DNA of 33,800 nt from Dysgonamonadaceae bacterium (GCA_031256775.1 JAIRPX010000296.1:1-33800); one strand, 5' to 3'. Positions 1 through 7,643 are shown, counted from the stretch's first letter. The notes: generated by a model from the sequence alone, not told the origin. A program made the numbers and translations.

Positions 1-876
1 GAGGCAAAAAGGTGGTACAACGGCTATCTGTTTGGTGCTACAAATGTTTATAATCCGTGGAGTATCATAAATACTTTAGCCGACTGGAAAGAAAACAAAA
101 ACACTCTTGCCGAGCCTCAGTGGGCTACAACCAGCAGTAATGCCATTGTTAAAAGTCTTATAGACAAGATGGATTCTGAACAGAACAGGCAAACGAAACG
201 TGAAATTGAGCAGTTAATCAGTGGCAAAACCATCCAGAAAGTCATCCATGAAGATATTACTTACGACGAAATTGACAACAGCATCGACAACATCTGGAAC
301 TTTTTGTATTTCACAGGCTATTTGACAAAAGTGAGCGAAAGCGCTGATAACAAAAGGCGTATCATTGCTGAACTGAAAATTCCCAACATAGAAGTTGATC
401 TTATTTTTAGCGATAGAGTTCAGCTCTGGTTTGAGAAAAGAATCAAGGCAAAAGACCTTAAACCGTTCTATGAAGCTATATTAAATGGTGACGCAGAAAA
501 GTTTGAGGAAATCTTGAACGACGAACTTTTTGACAGTATCAGCTATTTCGACAGCGCTGAAAGTTTCTATCACGGTTTCATGCTTGGACTTTTGCGCGGC
601 GCTACCGAATATATTTTGCTGTCAAACCGCGAGAGCGGACTTGGAAGATGCGATATTGTCATGAAGTTTGAAACGCCACGTGGGAAAGCTGTGATCTTTG
701 AATTTAAACTTGCAAAAAAGATGAATCAACTTGAAGATTTAAGTTTGGAAGCTCTTAACCAGATAGAAGACAAAAAATATGTTGCCGATTTAATTGATGA
801 AGGCTATAAACCTGAAAAAATTTTCAAATATGGCATTGCCTTTTGCGGTAAAGTATGTGCAGTGAAAGGCGGTTAA
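1..876 (+). CDS. DUF1703-type AAA-ATPase-like protein with C-terminal PD-(D/E)XK nuclease-like domain, 5' end outside window
   Basis: The reading frame is open from base 1, so only the last 291 residues are visible. The first residues contain WYNGYLFG followed by VYNPWSIINTL, a signature I associate with the AAA-ATPase_like (DUF1703) family that is highly multiplied in Bacteroidota and other anaerobes. The C-terminal part carries GLGRCDIVM and, about 15 residues on, IFEFKLAKK; this D...ExK arrangement is the core of the PD-(D/E)XK nuclease-like domain usual at the end of this family. An internal ATG at 169 is not a credible start because the family signature lies upstream of it in the same frame. 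The cellular function of the family is not established. The ATP-binding half lies outside the window. The gene is followed by a repeat element, not by a partner gene. Confidence 0.85.
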   Translation, partial: EAKRWYNGYLFGATNVYNPWSIINTLADWKENKNTLAEPQWATTSSNAIVKSLIDKMDSEQNRQTKREIEQLISGKTIQKVIHEDITYDEIDNSIDNIWNFLYFTGYLTKVSESADNKRRIIAELKIPNIEVDLIFSDRVQLWFEKRIKAKDLKPFYEAILNGDAEKFEEILNDELFDSISYFDSAESFYHGFMLGLLRGATEYILLSNRESGLGRCDIVMKFETPRGKAVIFEFKLAKKMNQLEDLSLEALNQIEDKKYVADLIDEGYKPEKIFKYGIAFCGKVCAVKGG

Positions 877-882
877 TGTTTT

Positions 883-1172
883 AAATGAATCATGGTTCAC
901 ACGCAAAAACCTGTGTTTATTTGCGCTTTCCTGCTGACGTGGCTTTATAAGCCGCGCTTTCATGCTTTGCGCCACGTGTCTCGTTTAAAAAACTTTTCTC
1001 GTGTTACTTCGTAAAACAGATAAGCTGAAAATTCTTCTAAACCTTGCTGAACAAAAGCAGCGTAGCGCCTGTATCTTTGTAGCCGTGCGCTTACGCACAC
1101 GGCTACAAAGATACTGGCGCTACGCGCCTTCTCGCAAAACACAGGGTTTTACGGGTGAACCTGAATCATATC
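883..1172. repeat. MITE-like interspersed element with imperfect terminal inverted repeats
   Basis: This fills most of the 369-base gap between two genes. The left end (about 884-919) and the right end (about 1137-1170) are inverted copies; the core GGTTCAC..CG..AAAA..CCTGTGTTT matches over about 25 bases with three mismatches. Inside lie a GGCTT/AAGCC hairpin (941-953), a GACGTGGC/GCCACGTGTC pair (935-980) and the large palindrome at 1060-1125. The 1011-1069 segment aligns without gaps to 13214-13272, about 49 of 59 bases by eye, so this is a repeat family. No transposase is present. The remaining 1173-1245 holds nothing I recognise. Short open frames in the element (for example 1001-1192) are made of palindrome sequence and are not credible genes. 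Confidence 0.6.
1060..1125. repeat. Near-perfect 28-base-arm palindrome
   Basis: GCGTAGCGCC (1060-1069) pairs with GGCGCTACGC (1116-1125), and GTATCTTTGTAGCCGTG (1071-1087) pairs with 1098-1114. Only the T at 1070 opposite T at 1115 is mismatched, leaving a 10-base loop. The related copy near 13261-13272 lacks the 59 bases 1070-1128 exactly, so this hairpin is either an insertion here or an excision there. Confidence 0.85.
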
Positions 1173-1245
1173 TCTGTACTTCCCTTAGGTGACAAGATTC
1201 CCCTTATCAGGTTTTTAGCCCTTATGCAAAAGCCCTGTCAGTCTA

Positions 1246-1998
1246 TTACTTGTTCAATAATTCATCAAAAATTGATGTATCAGTCTTTTTTAATTCCGCG
1301 ATTGCTGTATTTGTATCTGTAAATGGTATATACCTGATTATATGATAAGATTTATACAACAGTCCTATGCCTGTTGCTATCGTCGGTTTTGTTGCATTGT
1401 TTGCGTTTTGTAATCCGTTAATAAACATCCATAAACCGTCTTGATTATCATTATTATATTCAAGAAAATATCTTTCAAGTAAAAATGAAGAAAGCTCTCC
1501 TACATATATGGAATTTAACATAACGATATAGCCGTTTAATTTGTTGTTGCCATCAAATTGAAACATTATGTAAGGCACAGTATTAGAATAATTTGCATAT
1601 AATATTTCTGATGATGTTTCACGATATGGCGAGCCAAATTTTGTCCTGATTGAACTTTTGTTATCGCCAAATTTTACAGCCGGTTCAGAATATAAGTTTA
1701 TTTCAGGTTTTATAATTACCTTAAAATCCTTTGTGTCGTCGTCATTAAACAGGCGTATTTTAGTCTCTCCAGCAAACCATGCCGTAACAAGTCCGCTTCT
1801 TGTCACGGAAGCATGGAATTTATTTGTCGCATAGTAAGAAATCCCTAAATTTGATGTAGCTTCAATTTGATAAGTATCGCCTGGATGCAGCGTTATTTCC
1901 GATCTGTTCAATAAAATTGAATCATGTTCTTCTTCCTTTGAACACCCCGCGAATACAAGTGACAATACAATTGTCAAAATAAAGAATATCTTTTTCAT
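1246..1998 (-). CDS. Lipoprotein of unknown function with N-terminal Ig-like (BIG2-like) segment
   Basis: The 250-residue product begins with a lipoprotein signal peptide: MKKIFF, a hydrophobic stretch, and the lipobox FAGC with Cys19 as the lipidated residue. Residues about 28-95 (ILLNRSEITLHPGDTYQI ... GLVTAWFAGETKIRL) have the rhythm of a bacterial Ig-like group 2 domain, in which a threshold-like 'G-x-V-T-A' strand precedes a gly-containing turn. The rest (about 100-250) resembles nothing I know; it contains KFGSPYRET and a stretch rich in Asn and Tyr. It is probably anchored in the outer membrane or periplasmic leaflet. It stands alone: the neighbour on the left is a repeat element and the gene on the right is divergent. 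A good promoter lies 51 bases upstream of the start. Function unknown. Confidence 0.75.
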   Translation of the reverse strand: MKKIFFILTIVLSLVFAGCSKEEEHDSILLNRSEITLHPGDTYQIEATSNLGISYYATNKFHASVTRSGLVTAWFAGETKIRLFNDDDTKDFKVIIKPEINLYSEPAVKFGDNKSSIRTKFGSPYRETSSEILYANYSNTVPYIMFQFDGNNKLNGYIVMLNSIYVGELSSFLLERYFLEYNNDNQDGLWMFINGLQNANNATKPTIATGIGLLYKSYHIIRYIPFTDTNTAIAELKKTDTSIFDELLNK

Positions 1999-2048
1999 AA
2001 CGATGTAATTTTTATAATTAAAAAGTCAATAATGGTTATTTATTCGTG

Positions 2049-2081
2049 CAAAGATAATATATTTTTTTTCGCTATTCCAAA
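2049..2081 (-). promoter_or_regulatory. Bacteroidota-type promoter for the 1246-1998 lipoprotein
   Basis: On the minus strand TATCTTTG (2049-2056) matches the TAnnTTTG -7 element, and TTTG (2078-2081) sits 21 bases upstream as the -33 element. This gives an untranslated leader of roughly 45 bases. Confidence 0.6.
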
Positions 2082-2090
2082 TTTTATTCT

Positions 2091-2098
2091 TAAATTTG
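2091..2098 (+). promoter_or_regulatory. Possible -7 element for the alcohol dehydrogenase gene
   Basis: TAAATTTG fits TAnnTTTG and lies 62 bases before the ATG at 2161. No clear TTTG occurs about 20 bases further upstream, so the assignment is tentative. The region between is AT-rich and shows no Shine-Dalgarno sequence. Confidence 0.35.
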
Positions 2099-2160
2099 TT
2101 TCTCAAAAGGATTTTTTTTACAAAAACAGTATTAAATAATAAATAGATAAATATCTTATT

Positions 2161-3333
2161 ATGAATAATTTTAGATTTTGGAGTCCCACCGAATTTGTAT
2201 TTGGGAAAAATACGGTAAAAAATGTGGGAACATTGTTGAAAAAGTATGGAGCTACAAATGTATTGATTCATTATGGAGGAGCGTCGGCTATTAAAAGCGG
2301 TCTTCTATGCGAAGTGGAAAATATTTTGCAGAATGAATTTATTAATTATGTCAAATTAGGCGGAGTACAACCAAATCCCCTTGATACTATGGTATATAAG
2401 GGGATTGAATTGTGTCGGAAAGAAAATGTTGATTTCATTTTGGCAATAGGCGGAGGCAGCGTCATTGATTCGGCAAAAGCAATTGCTGCCGGAACGCCTT
2501 ACAGTGGCGATTTTTGGAACTTTTTTCAAGGTAAAGTAACTATAAACAAAGCTTTACCTGTGGCTACTGTTTTGACAATTCCAGCCGCTGGAAGCGAAGG
2601 TTCTCCCAACATGGTGATTCTTAAAGAAAAGGAAAAATTGAAGAAGGGACATGGAAATCCGTTGCTTCGTCCGGTTTTTTCCATCATGGATCCCGAACTG
2701 ACTTATACTCTGCCTGCAAATCAAACAGCTTATGGTATCGCTGATATGATGGCTCACGTTATGGAGCGTTATTTTACGCAGACATGCGATGTAGAAACGT
2801 CAGATCGCCTTTGCGAAGCTATTTTGTTAGCTGTGATTCACGAAGCTCCGATTGTTATCGACGATCCCTGCAACTATAGCGCACGCGCCAACCTTATGTG
2901 GGCTTCAACGCTTGCTCATAACGGCGTTTGCGGCATGGGGCGCGAAGAAGACTGGGCTACTCACGGACTGGAACATGAGTTGTCTGCTCTCTATGGAGTG
3001 GCGCATGGCGCAGGATTAGCTGTTATGTTTCCCGCCTGGATGCAATATGTATATACCTCAGGGATAGATCGTTTCGTGCAGTTTGCTACTCGTGTCTGGG
3101 GAATTGAAGAAACCGGCGATAAAAAAGAAACTGCACTGAAAGGTATTCAGGCGTTGAAAGATTTCTTTGTATCAATCGGGCTTCCCGTGAATTTTGAACA
3201 GCTGGGAGCTAAAAAAGATGATATAGACAAGCTAATCAGTACATTACAAATCAATTCCGGCGGAACATTAGGTAATTTCCGCAAATTGGACATGACAGAC
3301 GCTCGTGCTATATACGAAATTGCCGCAAAGTAA
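2161..3333 (+). CDS. Iron-containing alcohol dehydrogenase (YqhD/BDH type)
   Basis: A 390-residue group III metal-dependent alcohol dehydrogenase, full length for the family. It should interconvert aldehydes and alcohols with NAD(P)H in the cytoplasm, for example in fermentation or aldehyde detoxification. The nucleotide-binding loop is GGGSVIDSAK (97-106). The four expected metal ligands are all present: Asp195 and His199 in GIADMMAHVMERY, His268 in THGLEHELSALYG and His282 in GVAHGAGLAVMFPAW; each is one residue later than in E. coli YqhD (194, 198, 267, 281). Cofactor preference (NADPH or NADH) and the physiological substrate cannot be told from this. It is a single-gene unit, converging on rsmG with 11 bases between the two stop codons. 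The ATG at 2161 is the natural start because the family N-terminus (NNFRFWSPTEFVFGK) begins directly after it. Confidence 0.93.
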   Translation: MNNFRFWSPTEFVFGKNTVKNVGTLLKKYGATNVLIHYGGASAIKSGLLCEVENILQNEFINYVKLGGVQPNPLDTMVYKGIELCRKENVDFILAIGGGSVIDSAKAIAAGTPYSGDFWNFFQGKVTINKALPVATVLTIPAAGSEGSPNMVILKEKEKLKKGHGNPLLRPVFSIMDPELTYTLPANQTAYGIADMMAHVMERYFTQTCDVETSDRLCEAILLAVIHEAPIVIDDPCNYSARANLMWASTLAHNGVCGMGREEDWATHGLEHELSALYGVAHGAGLAVMFPAWMQYVYTSGIDRFVQFATRVWGIEETGDKKETALKGIQALKDFFVSIGLPVNFEQLGAKKDDIDKLISTLQINSGGTLGNFRKLDMTDARAIYEIAAK

Positions 3334-3337
3334 TTTT

Positions 3338-3354
3338 GAATTTTCTAAAAATTC
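3338..3354. terminator. Small symmetrical hairpin between convergent genes
   Basis: GAATTTT (3338-3344) and AAAATTC (3348-3354) form a perfect 7-base stem with a 3-base loop that is the rsmG stop codon. The stem is mostly AT and lacks a clean T-run, so a role as a two-way terminator is only suggested by its position. Confidence 0.3.
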
Positions 3355-3968
3355 GGGAGAAAAACAACTTTTTTTGTCCTGAAAAATTCTTCTTCAAAGT
3401 AATCGTCTAAATTATAGATGATTACTTTTTTTCTGAATATATTAAGTTCGGCTTGTAAATCACCGCCTTTCAGACAAATAAAACCGTTAGGAAAGGCATT
3501 ATGCTGTTCTTTTGCAATATTTTTCTTTGCCACTTTCACTAAATCGCTTAAAGGCATCACTGCTCGACTTACTATAAAATCAAATTTATTATTTTCATCT
3601 TCTACCCGTTCCTGTTTACATTTAATATTTGTAAGTCCAATCTGTTGAACAATATTTTCAGTTGCCTTTATTTTTTTTCCAATACTGTCAATCAAAAGGA
3701 ATTGGACATTTGGGAACAAGATAGCTAAGGGAATGCCCGGCAACCCGCCTCCAGTTCCAACATCAAGAATAGTTGAATTGTCCTTAAAATTAATCACTTT
3801 GGCAATTCCAAGCGAATGAAGGATATGTTTTTCATATAAATTTTCAATATCTTTACGCGAAATCAGATTGATTTTCGTGTTCCAGTCTGTGTATAAATCA
3901 TGAAGAGCAAGTAGTTGCATCTCCTGTTTGTCCGTCAGCAGCGGAAAATACTTTTTTATTATATCCAT
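3345..3968 (-). CDS. rsmG: 16S rRNA (guanine-527-N7)-methyltransferase RsmG
   Basis: A 207-residue protein of the GidB/RsmG family, normal length. It transfers a methyl group from S-adenosylmethionine to N7 of G527 in 16S rRNA. The N-terminal family signature WNTKINLISRKD (29-40) and the motif I SAM-binding loop LDVGTGGGLPGIP (68-80) are intact, and VSRAVMPL (133-140) is the conserved RsmG strand-loop after motif IV. The gene begins 6 bases after the stop of the DUF3298 lipoprotein, so the two are probably co-transcribed. In many bacteria rsmG sits beside mnmG or parAB; that linkage is not present here. Confidence 0.96.
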   Translation of the reverse strand: MDIIKKYFPLLTDKQEMQLLALHDLYTDWNTKINLISRKDIENLYEKHILHSLGIAKVINFKDNSTILDVGTGGGLPGIPLAILFPNVQFLLIDSIGKKIKATENIVQQIGLTNIKCKQERVEDENNKFDFIVSRAVMPLSDLVKVAKKNIAKEQHNAFPNGFICLKGGDLQAELNIFRKKVIIYNLDDYFEEEFFRTKKVVFLPNF

Positions 3969-3974
3969 TGGTGG

Positions 3975-4844
3975 TCAGCGAGTTAATGCAGCAAGAGGAT
4001 TCCCATTTTTTAAATAAATATCTATTTCGGAATACGGAATAAATACGCTGGTCAAACCGACCATAGAACCTGCTATTTCATTTTCATTAAAATAATATGT
4101 TATTCCTTTGGCGTCTATGGTGAAATTGTTGTTGGGGCATATATCGTTAATGCCAAAATAACCCAGATTTTCCAATTCTTCCGGATTATCAATGTCATTG
4201 GCGTCTGCAATTTTAGCTGCGATAACCTGCGATAAATTTTGCTCGTAATTTAGTCCCGTAAAATCTTCTTCTGTTAGTAAACATTTGTTTTTCAAATCAA
4301 TAACATAACCGTAGATACTGTTTGAACTGTGAGCGCCGCCTTCATAACTTGTATTTTCTACAATAAAAGAAATGAAATTGTTTTGATTGTAAACAACTGT
4401 ATTTTTTATAACAGCATAGTGCGAAAAGGGACTGTTTTCTTCATAATCAACCGTATAATCCGTCTCGTCTTTAGATTTGGGCAAAAAACTGTACGCAATT
4501 TGCTCTGTTTCAAAATCTTTAAACAGTTGAATGTAACGCTCTAAATAAGAATTAGCAGCTTTTTTAGGACTTAAACCAACAAAAGAATATCCTAATACTT
4601 TTTCAACAAATATGTCCTGTATAATGCTTAATATCTCTTTATCAGCAGAATACGGATAGACAAACGATATTTGAAGATTGCAGGCGTGATTAAGAGTATC
4701 ATCCATAAAATAGTATGTTTTTACTATTTGTACCGTATCCATTTGAATATTATTATCATTTTTCCCTGTTCCATGAATACAGCTTAAAGCCAGCAAAGAA
4801 TACAAAAAACAACTTAAAACCAATAAAGCAATATTTTTTTTCAT
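3975..4844 (-). CDS. DUF3298/RsiV-like lipoprotein
   Basis: The 289-residue product starts with a lipoprotein signal peptide ending LLALSC, with Cys22 as the lipidated residue. The body matches the DUF4163/DUF3298 (RsiV-like) pattern: a strand-rich N-terminal part (QISFVYPYSADKEI), then SFIVENTSYEGGAHSSNSIYGYVIDL, in which the GGAH motif is typical, and a C-terminal ITYYFNENEIAG ... VFIPYSEI segment. In Bacillus RsiV this fold binds lysozyme; in Bacteroidota the stand-alone lipoproteins have no agreed role. It is the first gene of a unit with rsmG and has its own promoter. I infer a periplasmic or surface location and leave the ligand open. Confidence 0.82.
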   Translation of the reverse strand: MKKNIALLVLSCFLYSLLALSCIHGTGKNDNNIQMDTVQIVKTYYFMDDTLNHACNLQISFVYPYSADKEILSIIQDIFVEKVLGYSFVGLSPKKAANSYLERYIQLFKDFETEQIAYSFLPKSKDETDYTVDYEENSPFSHYAVIKNTVVYNQNNFISFIVENTSYEGGAHSSNSIYGYVIDLKNKCLLTEEDFTGLNYEQNLSQVIAAKIADANDIDNPEELENLGYFGINDICPNNNFTIDAKGITYYFNENEIAGSMVGLTSVFIPYSEIDIYLKNGNPLAALTR

Positions 4845-4884
4845 ATCAATTTAATTGTCACTTTTTTTATATGAATTATTGATG

Positions 4885-4916
4885 CAAAGTTAATATTTTA
4901 TTTCAAAAAAACGAAA
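4885..4916 (-). promoter_or_regulatory. Promoter for the DUF3298-rsmG unit
   Basis: Minus-strand TAACTTTG (4885-4892) matches TAnnTTTG exactly. A TTTCG at 4912-4916, 19 bases upstream, is a near match to the -33 TTTG. The distance to the start codon is about 40 bases. Confidence 0.5.
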
Positions 4917-4957
4917 TTTTTTTCTCACTATACTTTACGCGGTTTAATTTCGTGCAT

Positions 4958-4990
4958 CGTCATTACGAGCGTTAGCGAAGCAATCCAGAA
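4958..4990 (+). repeat. REP-like 33-base repeat, copy A
   Basis: This copy contains GAGCGTTAGCGAAGCAATCC. The same motif occurs at 9452-9484, 13084-13116, inverted at 29609-29641, and truncated at 29821-29840. All copies are intergenic. Similar GTCATTGCGAG...GCGAAGCAATCC repeats are known from intergenic DNA of many unrelated bacteria. The rest of the gap is an AT tract (4992-5017) and the hairpin at 5011-5049. Confidence 0.8.
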
Positions 4991-5010
4991 ATAATTATGA
5001 ATTATAAATT

Positions 5011-5049
5011 ATGAATTAGCTGGCGCAGCTTTCGCGCCAGCTAATTCAT
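5011..5049. terminator. Perfect 16-base-pair hairpin directly after the serpin stop codon
   Basis: ATGAATTAGCTGGCGC (5011-5026) and its exact complement (5034-5049) flank a 7-base loop. It touches the serpin stop codon (5050-5052), so it would form at the 3' end of that mRNA and could protect or terminate it. There is no T-run after it on the minus strand. The GCTGGCGC core is shared with other intergenic modules in the window, so it may be a collapsed repeat rather than a dedicated terminator. Confidence 0.6.
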
Positions 5050-6318
5050 TTATTGTTCACTATTTCCTATCTTGCCCATGAACAGTATTGCACCGCTCGA
5101 ATTTTCCTGGATCAGGAACAGAAACGGGCGGTTGGCGCGGAAAGTAACCGGTTGGAGAGGACTGCCTTCTGCAGAAGCAAGCGCCATTTCAGCGCTTGTT
5201 ACCGCTGCTGCTTCCGTACCTTCTTCATTGACTTCTATAAACGTTTTTTGTTTTACTTTCGATATACATAACTGAATCTCGGATATGCCTGAAAAATCGG
5301 CAAAATCGGTAAATGCAATACCCATTCCCATCTGCTCAAGAGGCTTGTTCAATTCGGTTTCAAATTCAATTTTGAATCTCGGCACAAACAGATTGACTTC
5401 GCGCTTCATGCCTGCCCTCAAGCAGTTCGACAGGTATTCGGGTTGTTTTAACCGTTCTATCATTCCGTTAAAGGAAGCATCGTTATTCGGAAGCATAAAT
5501 ACCATTTTGTAAGCACCGTTACCGTAGGGTAGAGACGTGTGTGCCAAATAATCGTCTGAATAATAGCTTTGTTCGCTTTTCTGCCCCATCATTTTCACCT
5601 TGACGGTTTGCCCGTTTTCTTTACGGAAATCGGCGTCTTTTGTATCATTTGACGGGAAAGCGAATCCTTTCGACCACTCGCCTTTGAAATAAAGCGCATT
5701 CATCAAATACATGACAATATCGACGGGGATTTCCTTTACCATTTCTTTAATCAACCCGTTGGTATTATCGGAACACCACTGATTGATAACGTCTTTCGCC
5801 GTTGGAGAATTAAAATCAAGTTCGCTGATTTTGGCGTTATACCATTGTCTATTGACGTCGTAAAAACTTTCTTTCACCGGAAAATCCTGTCTTGTCCAAA
5901 TCGAATTTGCCAAAGCTAATTTAGTAGTAGGGTCTGTCTTGGGCAAAGCTTCACTCAATTTTTTGAAATAAGCATTAACTTCTTCCTGCGGATAATTGCT
6001 CATTCCCATTGCTTTTTGGATAGCCGACTTAGTTTCTCCATTAGCGCCGTTCCAAACCATTGCCAGTGCAATGTTGAGGCTAAGCGGGGAAATAACAATA
6101 TTCTCCTTGTCTGTTTCATTCGCGTTTACGGCAGAAAACAGTTCAATGCCAAATACTTGTCCTTCTGCGGTTAATTTCATTTCCGCAGGCGATAAATCTA
6201 ATTCTATCGGAGCGCCAATACTTTCGCTGCCATTGTTAATGTCTTCATTATCGCCGTTATTGCAAGCCGTCATTGCGACAATTGCAAATGTAATCAAAAA
6301 AAATTTTCTTATAATCAT
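5050..6318 (-). CDS. Serpin-family protease inhibitor, lipoprotein
   Basis: A 422-residue full-length serpin. A lipoprotein signal (AMTAC, Cys19) and an acidic linker precede the fold, so it should be displayed on the cell envelope, possibly at the surface. The shutter-region signature NIVISPLSLNIALAMVWNGA, the breach/strand segments and the C-terminal NRPFLFLIQENSSGAILFMGKI are all conserved. The reactive-centre hinge EEGTEAAAVTS (365-375) has the small residues needed for loop insertion, so it should be inhibitory. Counting from the hinge as in alpha-1-antitrypsin gives P1 Ala381 and P1' Ser382, which would favour elastase-like serine proteases. The loop is about six residues longer on the primed side than in alpha-1-antitrypsin, so the P1 call is uncertain. 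It is the last gene of a unit led by an ECF sigma factor, 11 bases after the LVIVD lipoprotein. Confidence 0.93.
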   Translation of the reverse strand: MIIRKFFLITFAIVAMTACNNGDNEDINNGSESIGAPIELDLSPAEMKLTAEGQVFGIELFSAVNANETDKENIVISPLSLNIALAMVWNGANGETKSAIQKAMGMSNYPQEEVNAYFKKLSEALPKTDPTTKLALANSIWTRQDFPVKESFYDVNRQWYNAKISELDFNSPTAKDVINQWCSDNTNGLIKEMVKEIPVDIVMYLMNALYFKGEWSKGFAFPSNDTKDADFRKENGQTVKVKMMGQKSEQSYYSDDYLAHTSLPYGNGAYKMVFMLPNNDASFNGMIERLKQPEYLSNCLRAGMKREVNLFVPRFKIEFETELNKPLEQMGMGIAFTDFADFSGISEIQLCISKVKQKTFIEVNEEGTEAAAVTSAEMALASAEGSPLQPVTFRANRPFLFLIQENSSGAILFMGKIGNSEQ

Positions 6319-6329
6319 CGTAATAACTT

Positions 6330-7595
6330 TTAGTTCTTAGTTTTCTTGATGGGAATCACGCTCAATTCCCTGATATTATTAAAATCGGAATAATCATATT
6401 GGTACAAGCCGTCGTCGGCAATCATCATCAGCACATTTTCGTAAGGAATCAAATCGAAGCCGTCCATGCCTTTTTTGTGTGTAATTTGATTAGCCACAAG
6501 TGTTTGCGGTTCGTCAATCTTGAAAATTTTCAAGCCGTCGTCGCACAGAAACAAATGACCGTTGTCGATGCCCAAGCCTTTGGGATTAGTCATGGTATAA
6601 GAAACAAGTTGTTGTGGTTGACGTACGTCTTTAACGTCCACAATAAACAGTTCGTCGTTGTTTTGTCCGCAAAAATTACCTGAATGGACGGTTACATAAG
6701 CCAAGTCGTTATCGACTACTACGGGGTCGCAACCCAGCACGTGCCATATCGTAGAACAACGTTCAGGCTTCAGCGGATCTTTCACCGAATAGATAGACAT
6801 TCCGGTGGGCGTTCCCAGAAACATATTGTCTTTATAATTGAAAATGGTTTCCACATTGCCAACATACACACCGCCTTTATTGACCGGTTTTGTTTCCGAC
6901 AAGTCAATCATGCACATCTGGTAATTGAGTACCACATAGAGATATTTGTCGTACAGCGTGAATCGCGACATGGAACCGTTAACGCCCGTTGACATTGATC
7001 CCGATCCTGAGTTATTCATCATTGCGCCGTCTTCATTTTCGATGTTGCCCCACAATGAATTACGGGTTACATACGTTTCAGTATGTTCTTTCAATTCCCA
7101 GCCTGTAATAATACCTTTTTCCCTCAAGTCTTCATTATAGTAGCCACCACAGCCATATTCGTTGTCAATAACAGGCAAAGCATCCGGAAAAGCATTTTCC
7201 AAGCGTCCTTTCAGCGTTGGCTGAGAAGGGCTGGAAATATCGAACCATACCAAATCCACAAAAGCGTCGGCATACAGCATCTGGTTGCGAATAGCCAGAT
7301 CGTGATTTCCCAGCAGTTCGATATATCCCGTTATTTCAGGATGTTTCGGATTGCTGTTGTTAATAATGTGTATGCCTTTTTCAGGATCGGATATGTAGAT
7401 ATACCCGTTATAAAAACATATTTTACCGCAACTCTGCAATTCATGTATATCGTTGCTGATTTTCACTGAATTGCGAAATTCCGTAGCCGACATAAAAACC
7501 GGCTCATTCTGCCAGTAGGTAATTGTTTGCGAGGAATCGTAGTAACATCCTGTAAACAAAAGTGTTAAACAAAATAAGTAAACATTTTTTTTCAT
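6330..7595 (-). CDS. LVIVD-repeat beta-propeller lipoprotein
   Basis: A 421-residue lipoprotein: signal peptide ending LLFTGC (Cys17), then repeated short segments of the LVIVD type such as GYIYISDPEKGIHIINNSNPKHPE, LVWFDISSPSQPTLKG, CMIDLSETKPVNKGG, GMSIYSVKDPLKPE and LFIVDVKDVRQPQQL. Each has the 'hydrophobic-D-(I/V)-x-(D/N)-P-x-x-P' signature of one propeller blade. Similar lipoproteins are common in Bacteroidota, and the repeat is thought to form a surface or periplasmic propeller; no activity is established. It lies 48 bases after the barrel-domain gene and 11 bases before the serpin gene, so it belongs to the sigma-factor unit. A role in binding or presenting a protein ligand together with the serpin is only my inference. 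Confidence 0.85.
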   Translation of the reverse strand: MKKNVYLFCLTLLFTGCYYDSSQTITYWQNEPVFMSATEFRNSVKISNDIHELQSCGKICFYNGYIYISDPEKGIHIINNSNPKHPEITGYIELLGNHDLAIRNQMLYADAFVDLVWFDISSPSQPTLKGRLENAFPDALPVIDNEYGCGGYYNEDLREKGIITGWELKEHTETYVTRNSLWGNIENEDGAMMNNSGSGSMSTGVNGSMSRFTLYDKYLYVVLNYQMCMIDLSETKPVNKGGVYVGNVETIFNYKDNMFLGTPTGMSIYSVKDPLKPERCSTIWHVLGCDPVVVDNDLAYVTVHSGNFCGQNNDELFIVDVKDVRQPQQLVSYTMTNPKGLGIDNGHLFLCDDGLKIFKIDEPQTLVANQITHKKGMDGFDLIPYENVLMMIADDGLYQYDYSDFNNIRELSVIPIKKTKN

Positions 7596-7643
7596 CTGTT
7601 GCTATTTTTAGAATTATTAAATTAAAGTTATCTTTACGGCATT

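Noticed and set aside
169-876. Complete 235-residue gene starting at ATG 169
   Set aside because: The frame is open to base 1 and the DUF1703 signature WYNGYLFG lies upstream of 169, so the gene is a fragment of a longer one.
1001-1192. 63-codon open frame on the plus strand, and 960-1142 on the minus strand
   Set aside because: Both run through the palindrome of a repeat element and mirror each other's residues; there is no start signal or recognisable protein.
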